Below are positions 35,676 through 44,634 of a DNA stretch of 64,000 nt, piece by piece. Position 1 is the stretch's first letter. Each line of letters begins with the position of its first letter. Source of the stretch: Pseudomaricurvus albidus (GTDB lineage Bacteria > Pseudomonadota > Gammaproteobacteria > Pseudomonadales > Cellvibrionaceae). The stretch covers positions 1-64,000 of the forward strand of contig NZ_JAHKRS010000003.1 of NCBI RefSeq assembly GCF_018863235.1, in the 5' to 3' direction. The notes beneath the pieces are model-generated. The model was not told the DNA's origin. It did not search any database and saw only the letters and a list, made by a program, of their open reading frames with translations. The position numbers and the translations under genes were made by a program.

Positions 35676-36917
35676 ATGAATCAGACACTGCGAATCAATG
35701 GCGAACGTCTGTGGTCACGACTGGAAGAAATAGGCCAGATTGGCGCCACGGCTGGCGGCGGCTGTAACCGCCAGGCACTGACAGATGAAGACCAGGCCGG
35801 TCGCGCCCTGTTCGCCGGTTGGTGCGAGGCCGCTGGCTGTACACTGCGTACCGACGCCATCGGCAATGTCTTCGCTCGCCGTGAAGGCACAGACCCAAGC
35901 TTGCCACCGGTCATTACCGGTAGCCATCTGGACACACAACCCAGTGGCGGCAAGTACGATGGGATCTACGGCGTGCTGGCGGGGCTTGAGGTCATTGAAT
36001 CCCTTAACGAAGCGGGCGTTCAAACCCGCCACCCTCTGGAAGTGGTGGTCTGGACCAATGAAGAAGGCTGCCGCTTTGACACTGCCATGATGGGCTCTGC
36101 GGTCTGGTCTGGCACCATGTCCCTTGACGATGCCTACGCTCTCACAGACCGCAATGGCGCCAGCGTACACGACGAACTGATTCGTACCGCCCAGCTGGGA
36201 GAGGCCCCCGCCAAAGCCGGAGCGATTCACGCGGCCTTTGAACTGCATATTGAACAGGGCCCGGTGCTGGAAGCCGAAGCACTGGAAATTGGAGTAGTCA
36301 CCGGCGTTCAGCATATGAGCCGTCACCGGGTGATCTTCTACGGCCAGGAAGCCCACGCAGGCCCAACCCCCATGACCCTGCGCAAAGACCCAATGATGGC
36401 ACTGGGCCAGTGCCTGCCCAGGCTATACGCCATGGCCGAGGAACACGGGCCGGACTCACGTATCACCTTTGGCTTTGTGCATGCTTCTCCCGGTTCGAGC
36501 AATACCGTGCCCGGCAAACTGGAATTTACCGTCGACATTCGCCACCCGGAAGCCAGCCATTACCAGGCGATGCTGGACAGCTATGAAACCATTATTCAGG
36601 AAGCGGCCAAAGACTTCGGGCTGGAAATGGAGTTTGAATGTTTTTGGGAAGCACCCGGTGTGACCTTCGATGCCGACTGTATTGATGCCGTACAAGAATC
36701 CGTTAACGCACTGGGCTACTCCCATCGTCGGATGGTGTCCGGTGCCGGTCACGACGCCTGTAATGTGGCCAAGGTTGCGCCCACATCGATGATTTTTATT
36801 CCCTGTAAAGACGGACTCAGCCACAACGAAAAAGAAGCCATTCTCGCTGAACACGCCACAGCAGGCGCCAACATTCTGCTCAACGCTATGGCCGCCCGCG
36901 CAGAAGTGATTGCTTAA
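35676..36917 (+). CDS. M20-family N-carbamoyl-L-amino acid hydrolase / ureidohydrolase
   Basis: A 413-residue metal-dependent amidase of the hydantoinase/carbamoylase group, which removes a carbamoyl group from N-carbamoyl amino acids or acts on allantoate-like ureides. Metal ligands are visible: His84 (GSHLDTQPSGG), Asp95 (KYDG), Glu129-Glu130 (TNEEG), His191 (ELHIEQGP), and a C-terminal His in LSHNEKE. It starts 8 bases after AAAGGG. The deiminase-like gene follows after 51 bases on the same strand. The combination suggests hydrolysis of the ureido product made by that partner. Confidence 0.88.
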   Translation: MNQTLRINGERLWSRLEEIGQIGATAGGGCNRQALTDEDQAGRALFAGWCEAAGCTLRTDAIGNVFARREGTDPSLPPVITGSHLDTQPSGGKYDGIYGVLAGLEVIESLNEAGVQTRHPLEVVVWTNEEGCRFDTAMMGSAVWSGTMSLDDAYALTDRNGASVHDELIRTAQLGEAPAKAGAIHAAFELHIEQGPVLEAEALEIGVVTGVQHMSRHRVIFYGQEAHAGPTPMTLRKDPMMALGQCLPRLYAMAEEHGPDSRITFGFVHASPGSSNTVPGKLEFTVDIRHPEASHYQAMLDSYETIIQEAAKDFGLEMEFECFWEAPGVTFDADCIDAVQESVNALGYSHRRMVSGAGHDACNVAKVAPTSMIFIPCKDGLSHNEKEAILAEHATAGANILLNAMAARAEVIA

Positions 36918-36968
36918 CCTCAGCGACCCAATTCAGGACAACACCTGATCAATTAACGGAGACAGACA

Positions 36969-37871
36969 ATGAAATTTGCCAATCGCGTAGCAGGGGGTGG
37001 ATCCCCGGTACTGGATCAATGGGGTATGGACTCCGAATACGGCGTGCTGGAAAAGGTGCTGATCGGTCCTATGGATCAATATCAGTGGCAAACAGGCAAC
37101 GCCATGTCCCGCCGTTCCATACGACTGGGGCGCAAGTTTGATCAGGCCGTAGCCCGCACACAATATCAGGAAATGCTGGATGCCTATCGCACGGCGGGTG
37201 TAGAAACCCATATCCTTGAAGCGGATCCAAACCTGCCCTATCAACTCTACGCTCGCGATTCGTCCGTCATGACACCCTGGGGCCCTATCGTAACCCAGAT
37301 GTACAGCCCATGGCGTCGTGGCGAGTGGAAAGCCGTGTTGGAGTTTTACCAGGGCCAGGACATTCCCATCTACGACATCATCACGGCCGGCACTCTCGAA
37401 GGCGGCGATTTCATGGTGCTGGAGCCCGGTGTGATTCTCTGCGGCTACACCGGTGAGCGCACCAGCGAAGAGGGTCTAGCGCAGGTCAAAGCCTGGGTTG
37501 AAGCCGAGGGCTGGGAATTTAAAAGCTACAAGTTTGACCCCTACTTCCTGCACCTGGACGTCAAACTGGCGATGCTGGCACCAAAACTGGCAGCAGCCTG
37601 CATTCAGGCTCTTGAACAGGAATTCGTCGACTGGCTACGTGGTCGCGGCATAGAGTTGATTGATATTTCTTACCGCGCCATGCTGGAACTGGGTTGCAAT
37701 GTGGTCGCTCTGGGCAACGACCGCGTCCTCATGCCTTACGAAAACATGGAACTGAAAGAAAAGTCCGCGGCACACGGCCTCACGGTTATCGACCCGGACA
37801 TCAGCATGTTTACTTCCGGCGGCGGCGGTGTGCACTGTATGTGTCAGCCTTTGAAACGTCAGCCCGGCTAA
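36969..37871 (+). CDS. Arginine deiminase/amidinotransferase-fold enzyme
   Basis: A 300-residue guanidino-group-modifying enzyme (pentein fold). Catalytic elements: Arg96-Asp97 (YARDSS), Glu144 with GGD145-147 (TLEGGDF), His195 and Asp197 (FLHLDVK), and nucleophile Cys290 in GGGGVHCMCQP. It lacks the extra helical domain of arginine deiminase and is closer in size to dimethylarginine hydrolase or amidinotransferase-like proteins. GGAG precedes the ATG. The specific substrate is unknown; pairing with a carbamoyl-amino-acid hydrolase points to deimination of a guanidino acid. Confidence 0.82.
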   Translation: MKFANRVAGGGSPVLDQWGMDSEYGVLEKVLIGPMDQYQWQTGNAMSRRSIRLGRKFDQAVARTQYQEMLDAYRTAGVETHILEADPNLPYQLYARDSSVMTPWGPIVTQMYSPWRRGEWKAVLEFYQGQDIPIYDIITAGTLEGGDFMVLEPGVILCGYTGERTSEEGLAQVKAWVEAEGWEFKSYKFDPYFLHLDVKLAMLAPKLAAACIQALEQEFVDWLRGRGIELIDISYRAMLELGCNVVALGNDRVLMPYENMELKEKSAAHGLTVIDPDISMFTSGGGGVHCMCQPLKRQPG

Positions 37872-37916
37872 GCGGCCTCTGATCCTGTGCATACAAGGCA
37901 ACGATAACGTAGCGCA

Positions 37917-37957
37917 CAAAAATCCCAGTAAAGTTTGCCCGCCGCAGGCTTTACTGG
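37917..37957 (-). terminator. Terminator of the MFS gene, overlapping its stop
   Basis: On the minus strand a 9-bp stem CCAGTAAAG/CTTTACTGG with a 15-nt loop is followed by GGATTTTT. The upstream arm includes the stop codon of the MFS gene. Confidence 0.65.
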
Positions 37958-39186
37958 CTTTCCTCCCGCGGACCTAGCTGATGCTTCAGCTGTGTCAGAC
38001 CAAGAGTCATCATTAATCCAAACACCGCAAACCCAATCAGGGTAGTTACAAAGCCCATTGATTCCGCCAACGCTCCCATCAACAAGCTCCCCAAGGCTGG
38101 TGCTCCCATTGAGAAGACCGCCCACAAACTCATTACCCTGCCCCTGAACTCATCTTCGACCACCAGCTGAATAATCGCCTGACTGCAGGTCGCACTCATT
38201 GTCGTCGCCAGACTGAGAGAGAAAATAATGAACACGGCCAACCACACACTGCTCGCCCAGTAAAAACACGACAACACCAGGGATGCAGTGATCAAACTAA
38301 AAAACAGCAAACGTAACATGACCCGTTCACCCCCGTTAACCCGCGCCAGCAACAGGCCACTTAAGATAGAACCTACACCTGCCGACATGGTGAGCATCGC
38401 CAGGGTTGTTGCCTCGCCACCCAGTAATTTACCGGTCAAGGCGGGCAACATTTCCAACACGGTGCGGCCGAGCAATGCATTTACCAGAGTCAACAACAGC
38501 ACCAAACGGATATCTATATGGGCAAACACAAAGCGCAGCCCCGCATATAACTGGGATAACACGCCTCCCGCACTTGCTCTCTGAAGCGGATTGAGCCGTG
38601 TCAGCCGGGACATGGCCAAAACTGCACCTAAAAATAAAATGGCGGTCAGGAGAAACGCCATCAATACAGAGGCGTGTGCGATCAGCGCACCGGCAATTGC
38701 CGGACCCAGAATACGGGAACTATTGAATATGATTGCAGTAGTCGCAATCACCTTGTGAATGCTCTGCCGCTCTATCAACTGCGGAACCAGGGCAAAACGC
38801 AATGGCGAGGAGGCAGAAGAAACAAAGCCGAACAACACAGACAAACCCAGCAGCCAGCCAAGAGAGAAACTGTCTGTGAATAACACACCAACAGCCAGCC
38901 CCCCTATTATCGTCTGCCCGAGTAACGTCACCACCATGCCATTGCGTGGATTGACGCGATCTGCCATCACCCCAAAGAACGGGGAGAACAAGAAAGACGG
39001 TGCCAGCAACAAGGCACTGGTGACACCAACCCAAGTCGCACTGTGAGTTAAATCCCAAGCCTGCCACCCCAATAAAAAGCGGGCAATCCAGCCCGCTAAA
39101 GTCGACATGGCGACAGCCACAAAATAAGGAGTGACATTGGGTTTACAAAAGATGGAGCCTGTCGAATGCTGCGAGGGGTCGGACAT
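37951..39186 (-). CDS. MFS transporter (MFS_3/EntS-like exporter)
   Basis: A 411-residue inner-membrane protein with 12 membrane segments. The loop motif GVMADRVNPRNGMVV after TM2 (about 72-86) and GRVMSLWAVFSMGAPALGSLLMG in the second half are typical of the enterobactin-exporter/macrolide-efflux branch of the major facilitator superfamily. Substrate unknown. It is convergent with the deiminase gene. A degenerate copy of its 5' end lies at 44157-44345. Confidence 0.88.
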   Translation of the reverse strand: MSDPSQHSTGSIFCKPNVTPYFVAVAMSTLAGWIARFLLGWQAWDLTHSATWVGVTSALLLAPSFLFSPFFGVMADRVNPRNGMVVTLLGQTIIGGLAVGVLFTDSFSLGWLLGLSVLFGFVSSASSPLRFALVPQLIERQSIHKVIATTAIIFNSSRILGPAIAGALIAHASVLMAFLLTAILFLGAVLAMSRLTRLNPLQRASAGGVLSQLYAGLRFVFAHIDIRLVLLLTLVNALLGRTVLEMLPALTGKLLGGEATTLAMLTMSAGVGSILSGLLLARVNGGERVMLRLLFFSLITASLVLSCFYWASSVWLAVFIIFSLSLATTMSATCSQAIIQLVVEDEFRGRVMSLWAVFSMGAPALGSLLMGALAESMGFVTTLIGFAVFGLMMTLGLTQLKHQLGPREESQ

Positions 39187-39270
39187 ACTGTGAGCCTAAA
39201 ACCGTCATCAAGAGGAAATTCCCTAAAGAAAACATTGTAACATGACTCATTATTGGCAACCGCGGGTCGC

Positions 39271-39954
39271 TTATGATTCGTCTCGATTCAATTGCAACTG
39301 CAATAAACGCACAGGGACATTACCCCGGTTGCGGAGCAACTCTCCCGCCTGCCACCAGACCTGCCCTGGCAACACCAAACCGTTCAGTTGACCCGCATCC
39401 AGAGACACGACCAGACCTTCGGTGAGCGATACTTCCTCGCCCGGCGCCAGAGTCAAACGCTGTACCTGCCCCTGAGGAAACCGAAACAGTGGCTCATCAG
39501 GGCGTCCCAGCAACACCTCGCTGGCACCATGATTATCGCCTTTTAAACCGATACCCAATACATGAAAGGCCTCGCCCTGAGATGCCAGTATCCGGTGACG
39601 AAATGGCCCCTGTGTTTGATAGGGACTGTAAATCAGTACTCCCGAGGGCGCCCGATCAACTTTTTCAGCCTGTCCCAAAGTCTGGTTGGCCACGGTTGAG
39701 GCGATGACCACCACGGTTAACAGGTCATTGCGGTGTTCATGGAAAGCGGTCTCTTCTCCCGGTTGCAGCTTCACGTCGTACACCCGCAGCTGATCGTTTT
39801 CAAATACGGTTTTATGACGCGACTCCTGCTCTACCGGGATCACCGGCGTTTGAGTCTTGATGCCTGAATCTGTCACCTTTGGACTGGCCGAACAGCCCAG
39901 CAGGGTTGCAGACAACAACCCCAAGGCACCAACCCATTGTAATGTTCGCTGCAT
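39271..39954 (-). CDS. Cupin-domain lipoprotein
   Basis: A 227-residue protein from the ATG at 39954, set by AAGGA 7 bases upstream; 40 unconserved codons precede it in frame. The lipobox TLLGC gives Cys21. A cupin fold is suggested by DVKLQPGEETAFHEHRND (about 58-75) with the HxH pair and later glycine/proline turns. It resembles predicted periplasmic cupins of unknown activity. The promoter region upstream is long (452 bases). Confidence 0.72.
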   Translation of the reverse strand: MQRTLQWVGALGLLSATLLGCSASPKVTDSGIKTQTPVIPVEQESRHKTVFENDQLRVYDVKLQPGEETAFHEHRNDLLTVVVIASTVANQTLGQAEKVDRAPSGVLIYSPYQTQGPFRHRILASQGEAFHVLGIGLKGDNHGASEVLLGRPDEPLFRFPQGQVQRLTLAPGEEVSLTEGLVVSLDAGQLNGLVLPGQVWWQAGELLRNRGNVPVRLLQLQLNRDES

Positions 39955-40406
39955 ATTATTTTCCTTATTTAAAGCTACACGATATCCAGTTTTATAAACT
40001 TTCCGAGCTGTAACACTGAGACGGCCAGGCCCCAACTTTTCATGTTTAGCATCAGAGTGAAATTGCCAGAGCAAGGAAGCCTCAGCACGCTGAAGACATC
40101 AATGAGACCAACCAGCCACGAAGATAATGTCGTGACCAATCGTTATCACAGATTGAAAACATGTCCGACAAGCATGACAGTCTACCTTCTATTGAAGCGT
40201 ATGATTGTCGACTTTGTGACAGTTATAATGATTCTGTGATCGCCCTGGCTAAGGGGGCAGGTGTTCATTAAAGAAATAAACAGATTCAAGAGGGACTGAT
40301 TGCAAATGGGGATGCCAAAGCGCCCAAGTAAACTCAGCGTGAAGAGCTACAGATAAATCCACTGCGAAACTTAAACAACCCGCCTCTTGTTTCGTGGGTC
40401 ACCAGT
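39955..40406 (+). other. Intergenic region, 452 bases, with an orphan TATAAT and a possible 16-codon ORF
   Basis: It separates the cupin lipoprotein from the AraC gene, both on the minus strand. On the plus strand a perfect TATAAT (40224-40229) lacks a good -35 box. About 75 bases downstream, AGAGGGA precedes a basic 16-codon ORF (40306-40356, MGMPKRPSKLSVKSYR). Nothing supports its translation. No terminator was seen. Confidence 0.35.
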
Positions 40407-41423
40407 TCAATTCGTCAGTTTATCGCCAGGTCGCCAGTGAGTTGGAGCAACGCCAAACCACTGTTTAAACTGACGGCTGAATACAGAAAACTCCGCATAA
40501 CCCAAATGCAGTGCCAGATGACTCACACTCATTTCGCCGCACTGCAATTTCTGCATAGCCTCCTGCTTGCGAACACGTTCCAACAACGTGCGGTAACACG
40601 TATTGACTCGACGCAATTCACGCTGCAATTTTTTCGGGTGCAGTTTCAGACTCAATGCGGCTGCCTCCAGATTGCAATCACCGGTCGGCAACAGGGTTCG
40701 AATCACACGTTCCAGGGAAATCAGCAGCTCTTCCGAGCGGTTCTTCACCAAACTCGTTGAAACCTGACTTCCGAGAACCTGATCAATCAGCTCAAGCTGC
40801 TGACGGGGACGAGAGTTCAGATACTGCGACTGAAACTGGATAGCATTGCGCTGCCTCCCTGCCACCACATGACAACCAAAAAATCGCTCAAACCGTTGAT
40901 GCAACCGGGGATGCAAACGCTGGGTGACCTCCACTGACTGCAACTGCCAGGATTCCCCTATCAACTCCCGCAAATAGCAATGCAACAGTCCCAGGCAAAA
41001 CTGCACCTTTTGTGGATAGTGCCGGTAATCGCTTTCGCAGCGGGACATTAATAAACAACAATGCTCAGGATTGTCTCGATCGAGATGCAGATTTAGCCCA
41101 CCGCACTCGGTGTACGCGTAGTGTGTTACCAACTCCAGAGACTGCTCAAGAGATCCTTGACGCATAAGGTAAACGCCTAATGAGCCCAGCAACTTCAAAC
41201 CCTGTTGAGCGGCCAACTCCAAACCAAAGCTTGGGCACTCACAATCGGCTGCGGATTTCTCCAGCAACTCCAGTATAAGCTGTTCACTAATCCATTCTTC
41301 AGGGTTGTTCAGTTGCTGCGGAGCAATACCAACCTCATTGAGTAAGGTCAATGGATTGCCTCCGAGGTTGGTAACCAGTGTCTCAAAGTCCGTCAGTACT
41401 GATGCCCGGGTGTAATATCCCAA
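40407..41423 (-). CDS. AraC-family regulator of the receptor cluster
   Basis: A 338-residue regulator: arabinose-binding-like domain (about 15-200; FGLELAAQQGLKLLGSLGVYLM) and AraC DNA-binding domain (about 235-333; LSLKLHPKKLQRELRRVN and LGYAEFSVFSRQFKQWFGVAPTHWR). It is divergent from the first TonB receptor with 206 bases between. The direct repeats there at 21-bp spacing are the kind of site AraC proteins bind. Confidence 0.9.
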   Translation of the reverse strand: MGYYTRASVLTDFETLVTNLGGNPLTLLNEVGIAPQQLNNPEEWISEQLILELLEKSAADCECPSFGLELAAQQGLKLLGSLGVYLMRQGSLEQSLELVTHYAYTECGGLNLHLDRDNPEHCCLLMSRCESDYRHYPQKVQFCLGLLHCYLRELIGESWQLQSVEVTQRLHPRLHQRFERFFGCHVVAGRQRNAIQFQSQYLNSRPRQQLELIDQVLGSQVSTSLVKNRSEELLISLERVIRTLLPTGDCNLEAAALSLKLHPKKLQRELRRVNTCYRTLLERVRKQEAMQKLQCGEMSVSHLALHLGYAEFSVFSRQFKQWFGVAPTHWRPGDKLTN

Positions 41424-41472
41424 TGGCTCGCTCCCTTGTTATCGTTTTTATAGGATGTATTTCTGAACTTCT

Positions 41473-41506
41473 GTCCTAAAATATCATACATGCGTCCTGA
41501 TATATC
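41473..41506. promoter_or_regulatory. Direct repeat at 21-bp spacing, AraC-type site
   Basis: GTCCTAAAATATC (41473-41485) and GTCCTGATATATC (41494-41506) match at 11 of 13 positions and start exactly 21 bp apart, two helical turns, between the AraC gene and the receptor gene. Confidence 0.5.
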
Positions 41507-41569
41507 AAGCCGAACCTCAGAAGATGTGCGATATTTATAGAGTCAACTGTAGACCTCCGCTCTGCCCTA

Positions 41570-41617
41570 TAAAAGCTATAACAACATATAAAAATACAAA
41601 TAAAAGCTATAACAACA
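41570..41617 (+). repeat. Perfect 17-bp direct repeat before the receptor start
   Basis: TAAAAGCTATAACAACA occurs at 41570-41586 and 41601-41617, 31 bp apart (about three helical turns), directly upstream of the TonB receptor ribosome site. It may be regulatory or a recent local duplication. Confidence 0.8.
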
Positions 41618-41629
41618 ATGGAGCCATCT

Positions 41630-44050
41630 ATGAAATTACACCGTAATAACATCCGGTATCACACTCTCAGCCTTGCCATTGCCTGTGCTATTGGCATACC
41701 ACTCGGCAATGCTGCCACACTGGAAGAAGTCGTGGTTACCGCGACCAAGCGGGCGGAAAGCCTGCAGGACGTTCCTATCTCGATGATTGCCATGGACGGG
41801 GAAAGCATCAAAGATCTGGGCGTTACCAACGCCATTGATTTTGCAGCCAATATGCCGGCCGTCAACATCTCCGAAACGCCGATTGGCAACTTTGTCTTTA
41901 TCCGTGGTATTGGCACCCCCGGTACCAATCAGGGGATTGAACTGTCGGTCTCCACCTTTCACGACGGCATTTACATGGGCCGTCACCAGCTGGCCCGGGC
42001 ACCGTTTATGGATCTCGAACGGGTTGAGGTCCTGCGTGGACCGCAGAGTATTCTGTTCGGCAAGAACACCATTGGCGGTGCCATCCATGCCATCACCGCC
42101 AAGCCCACCGAAGAGTTCGAAGGCTCCATTTCGGTACTGGTGGGCGAGAACAGTGAACTGGAGTACACCGGCGTCATCTCCGGCGGTCTCTCCGACAGCC
42201 TGCGCGGTCGTCTGGCCTATCGAGCCTATGAAACCGATGGCTATTTCGACAACGTCATGAACGGCGAGGACGAAGTCGGTCGCGACGATTACAGCCTGCG
42301 CGGTCAGCTTGAGTTTGACCTAACCGACAACATCATGATCACCGGCAAGTGGGAAACCGGGGAATTTAACGCTGACGGCAAACCCGTCCAACTGGCGGTG
42401 ATTAACCCTCTGAGACCCCAGGACCAGGCCATCAACAGTCTCAACCAGGCACTGGTGGCCGCGGCCACCGGTGGTAACGGCACAGAACGTTGGGACGACG
42501 AGCGAGCGGTTATCAACGATGGCGGCGCGCTCCTGGCCCAGATCAACCCCTCCTTTGCCGGTGTACCGGGCTTTCCCGATGGCAAAGAATTCAGCGATAA
42601 CGAAATGGACCTGGGCACCCTCACCGTCGAGTGGATTCTGGGCGATCACACACTGACCTCCATCACCGGCTACGCCACATACGAGTATCAGGACGTGTGT
42701 GACTGTGACTTCTCGGCACTGCCCCTGATCGAGGTGGACGCCCGTGAGGATTACGAACAGTGGAGCCAGGAAATCCGCCTCACCTCACCCGGCGGAGAAA
42801 CCTTTGACTACATTCTGGGCGCCTATTACCACCAGTCAGATCTGGATTACAGCTCCATTGAACAATTTGGCGCGGCGCTGGCGGGCGCTCCCAACGTCTC
42901 ACGCGCCTACCGCATGACCCAGGATCAGGAGCAGTGGGCGATCTTTGGCTCCGGCACCTGGAACTTTACCGAGCTGACCCGTATCACCGTGGGCCTGCGC
43001 TACTCGGAAGAATCCAAAGAAGCCTCTCACGTGCTGGAAAAATCCTTTACCGGCGGCTGGGACTTTGGCGGCGGGCTGGTGGTGGGCGACAGCGCCGCCG
43101 ATTACGACGCCTTTGAAGCCGCTGCTCCCGGCGTTGCTGGCTTTTTGGACGCTAATCTGTGGGAAGGGTTACTCGGCACCTACGAACACGATATTCGCGA
43201 CCGCGAACGGGACGAAGAGTTTGTCTCCTGGTCAGTCAACCTGGAACACGATCTGACGCCGGACATTATGATGTTTGCGACGGTCTCCACCGGGGTCAAA
43301 GGTGGTGGCTTTGACGCTCGCTTCCTGCGCGAAAACGACAACCCCAACTTTGAATACGAGGAAGAAGAAGCGCTTAACATTGAGCTGGGCATCAAAAGCA
43401 CCCTGCTGGATGGCGCCATGACACTGAACGCCACCGTCTTTCAGACCACCGTCGAGGACTACCAGGTGAGCATTTTTGACGGCGCCACGGCATTTTTCGT
43501 GCAGAACGCCGCCGAAATTGAATCCCGTGGCCTGGAAGTGGACCTGCGCTGGCAAGCCACCGACAGCCTGACCGTCGGCTTCGCCGGCAGCTATCTGGAT
43601 GCAGAGTATACGGATTTTGAAAATGCGCCTTGCTGGGTATCCCAGACCGCGGGCGGCGTGCCTGGTTGTGTGAATGACGGGCGTGATGCCAGTGGAGACC
43701 CTAACATATTCTCCCCTGAGTACGCTGCCAATCTGAATTTTGACTATCGCCGGCCCATTGGCAACAGCCTGGAATTCAGAGCCACCTGGAACATCAACTA
43801 CTCCGATGAGTACTACAATGCCGGCGATCTGGATCCCGACATTGCACTGATCGACTCCTACACCAAACACGACCTGCGACTCGCCATTGGCGGTGCAGAT
43901 GGCATGTGGGATGTGGCGCTGCTGGGACGCAACCTCACCGATGAGTATTCCAGTGGCAATAACAACGACCAACCGCTGGTGAACGGCAACGGTTTTGCCC
44001 AATTGGACCTGCTGCGCACCTATGCTATTCAGGGGACATATCGCTTCTAG
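41630..44050 (+). CDS. TonB-dependent receptor 1 of the cluster
   Basis: An 806-residue outer-membrane receptor. The start at 41630 is preferred over 41618 because GGAG (41620-41623) is 6 bases before it. The signal peptide ends GNAA; the TonB-box/plug start is LEEVVVTATKRAESLQDVPIS, the plug runs to about residue 170 (DLERVEVLRGPQSILFGKNTIGGAI), and the barrel ends in IQGTYRF. This subtype is abundant in bacteria using plant, steroid or aromatic compounds; the ligand here is unknown. A terminator follows. Confidence 0.92.
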   Translation: MKLHRNNIRYHTLSLAIACAIGIPLGNAATLEEVVVTATKRAESLQDVPISMIAMDGESIKDLGVTNAIDFAANMPAVNISETPIGNFVFIRGIGTPGTNQGIELSVSTFHDGIYMGRHQLARAPFMDLERVEVLRGPQSILFGKNTIGGAIHAITAKPTEEFEGSISVLVGENSELEYTGVISGGLSDSLRGRLAYRAYETDGYFDNVMNGEDEVGRDDYSLRGQLEFDLTDNIMITGKWETGEFNADGKPVQLAVINPLRPQDQAINSLNQALVAAATGGNGTERWDDERAVINDGGALLAQINPSFAGVPGFPDGKEFSDNEMDLGTLTVEWILGDHTLTSITGYATYEYQDVCDCDFSALPLIEVDAREDYEQWSQEIRLTSPGGETFDYILGAYYHQSDLDYSSIEQFGAALAGAPNVSRAYRMTQDQEQWAIFGSGTWNFTELTRITVGLRYSEESKEASHVLEKSFTGGWDFGGGLVVGDSAADYDAFEAAAPGVAGFLDANLWEGLLGTYEHDIRDRERDEEFVSWSVNLEHDLTPDIMMFATVSTGVKGGGFDARFLRENDNPNFEYEEEEALNIELGIKSTLLDGAMTLNATVFQTTVEDYQVSIFDGATAFFVQNAAEIESRGLEVDLRWQATDSLTVGFAGSYLDAEYTDFENAPCWVSQTAGGVPGCVNDGRDASGDPNIFSPEYAANLNFDYRRPIGNSLEFRATWNINYSDEYYNAGDLDPDIALIDSYTKHDLRLAIGGADGMWDVALLGRNLTDEYSSGNNNDQPLVNGNGFAQLDLLRTYAIQGTYRF

Positions 44051-44067
44051 ATTGACGGTTACAGCCT

Positions 44068-44096
44068 CGGGTTACCTGCACGGGTAACCCGTTTTA
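44068..44096 (+). terminator. Terminator after TonB receptor 1
   Basis: A 9-bp perfect stem CGGGTTACC/GGTAACCCG with a 6-nt loop followed by TTTTA, 17 bases past the stop. Confidence 0.88.
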
Positions 44097-44156
44097 TTGC
44101 AGCCCTTTCTGCTATCAGGTTTCTCCGCTTGCTACTCTAATTTCGTAAAGAATTTC

Positions 44157-44345
44157 ACCCCGAAAAATGGGGAGAACAAGAAAGACGGTGTCAGCAACAG
44201 GGCACTGGTTACACCTACCCAAGTCGCACTCTCAGTCAAATCCCAAGCCAACCTCCCCCGCTAACAATCGGTGTGTCCAGACCGCAAGACTGGACATGGC
44301 AATGGCCACCAAATAAGGGATGACATTCTGTTTCTGAAAAATGAA
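44157..44345 (-). pseudogene. Degenerate 5' fragment of an MFS transporter gene
   Basis: About 190 bases align with the first 60-70 codons of the intact MFS gene at 37951-39186. Compare GGGGAGAACAAGAAAGACGG at 44169-44188 with the same string at 38979-38998, then CCCAAGTCGCACT and TAAATCCCAAGCC-like matches. The protein trace on the minus strand (QNVIPYLVAIAMSSLAVW) parallels KPNVTPYFVAVAMSTLAGW. It is interrupted by a frameshift and lacks the rest of the gene. Confidence 0.8.
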
Positions 44346-44489
44346 CTGCGTGTTGTGTACAGAACAGCAAGACATCCTGAAAGATTCATACCCCTGAATA
44401 TCATTAGAGCAGTCAACAAAACCCCAGCCGACTGTTAACCCCGGAGGGATAGCTGTTTGATCGCAGCGCGATTTGGGTTTGCTGAAAAC

Positions 44490-44515
44490 AACAATATAGT
44501 CCTTAAAGCCTATAT
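44490..44515 (+). promoter_or_regulatory. Shared operator-like motif, copy 1
   Basis: AACAATATAGTCC-N7-CTATAT, containing the inverted repeat ATATAG-N10-CTATAT, about 120 bases before the cyclase-family start. The identical arrangement occurs at 45342-45367. Confidence 0.65.
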
Positions 44516-44634
44516 AAAAATAAAACGCCCCTGTCTTACCATGATGCCAACCCTGGCTAGAGGTAATCATCTCTTTACTCTCCAGCTTGTCAGATACGAC
44601 ATATCTCAATTACAGATTTATCAGGATGCCTTAC

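Larger units (their letters stand above)
44051..44634. other. Intergenic region between TonB receptor 1 and the cyclase-family gene
   Basis: 584 bases holding a terminator (44068), the MFS gene remnant (44157-44345) and, near the right end, the shared operator-like motif (44490-44515). I see no intact gene. Confidence 0.6.

Noticed and set aside
40060-40240. Pho box near TTGTGACAG upstream of the cupin lipoprotein
   Set aside because: Only one half-site; no second copy at 11-bp spacing.
37951-44345. Composite transposon bounded by the MFS gene and its fragment
   Set aside because: The two copies are in the same orientation, one is strongly decayed, and no transposase or terminal repeats lie between them.
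44232-44609. A 125-codon minus-strand frame as an intact gene
   Set aside because: Its C-terminal part is only the frameshifted MFS fragment; the N-terminal part has no support.
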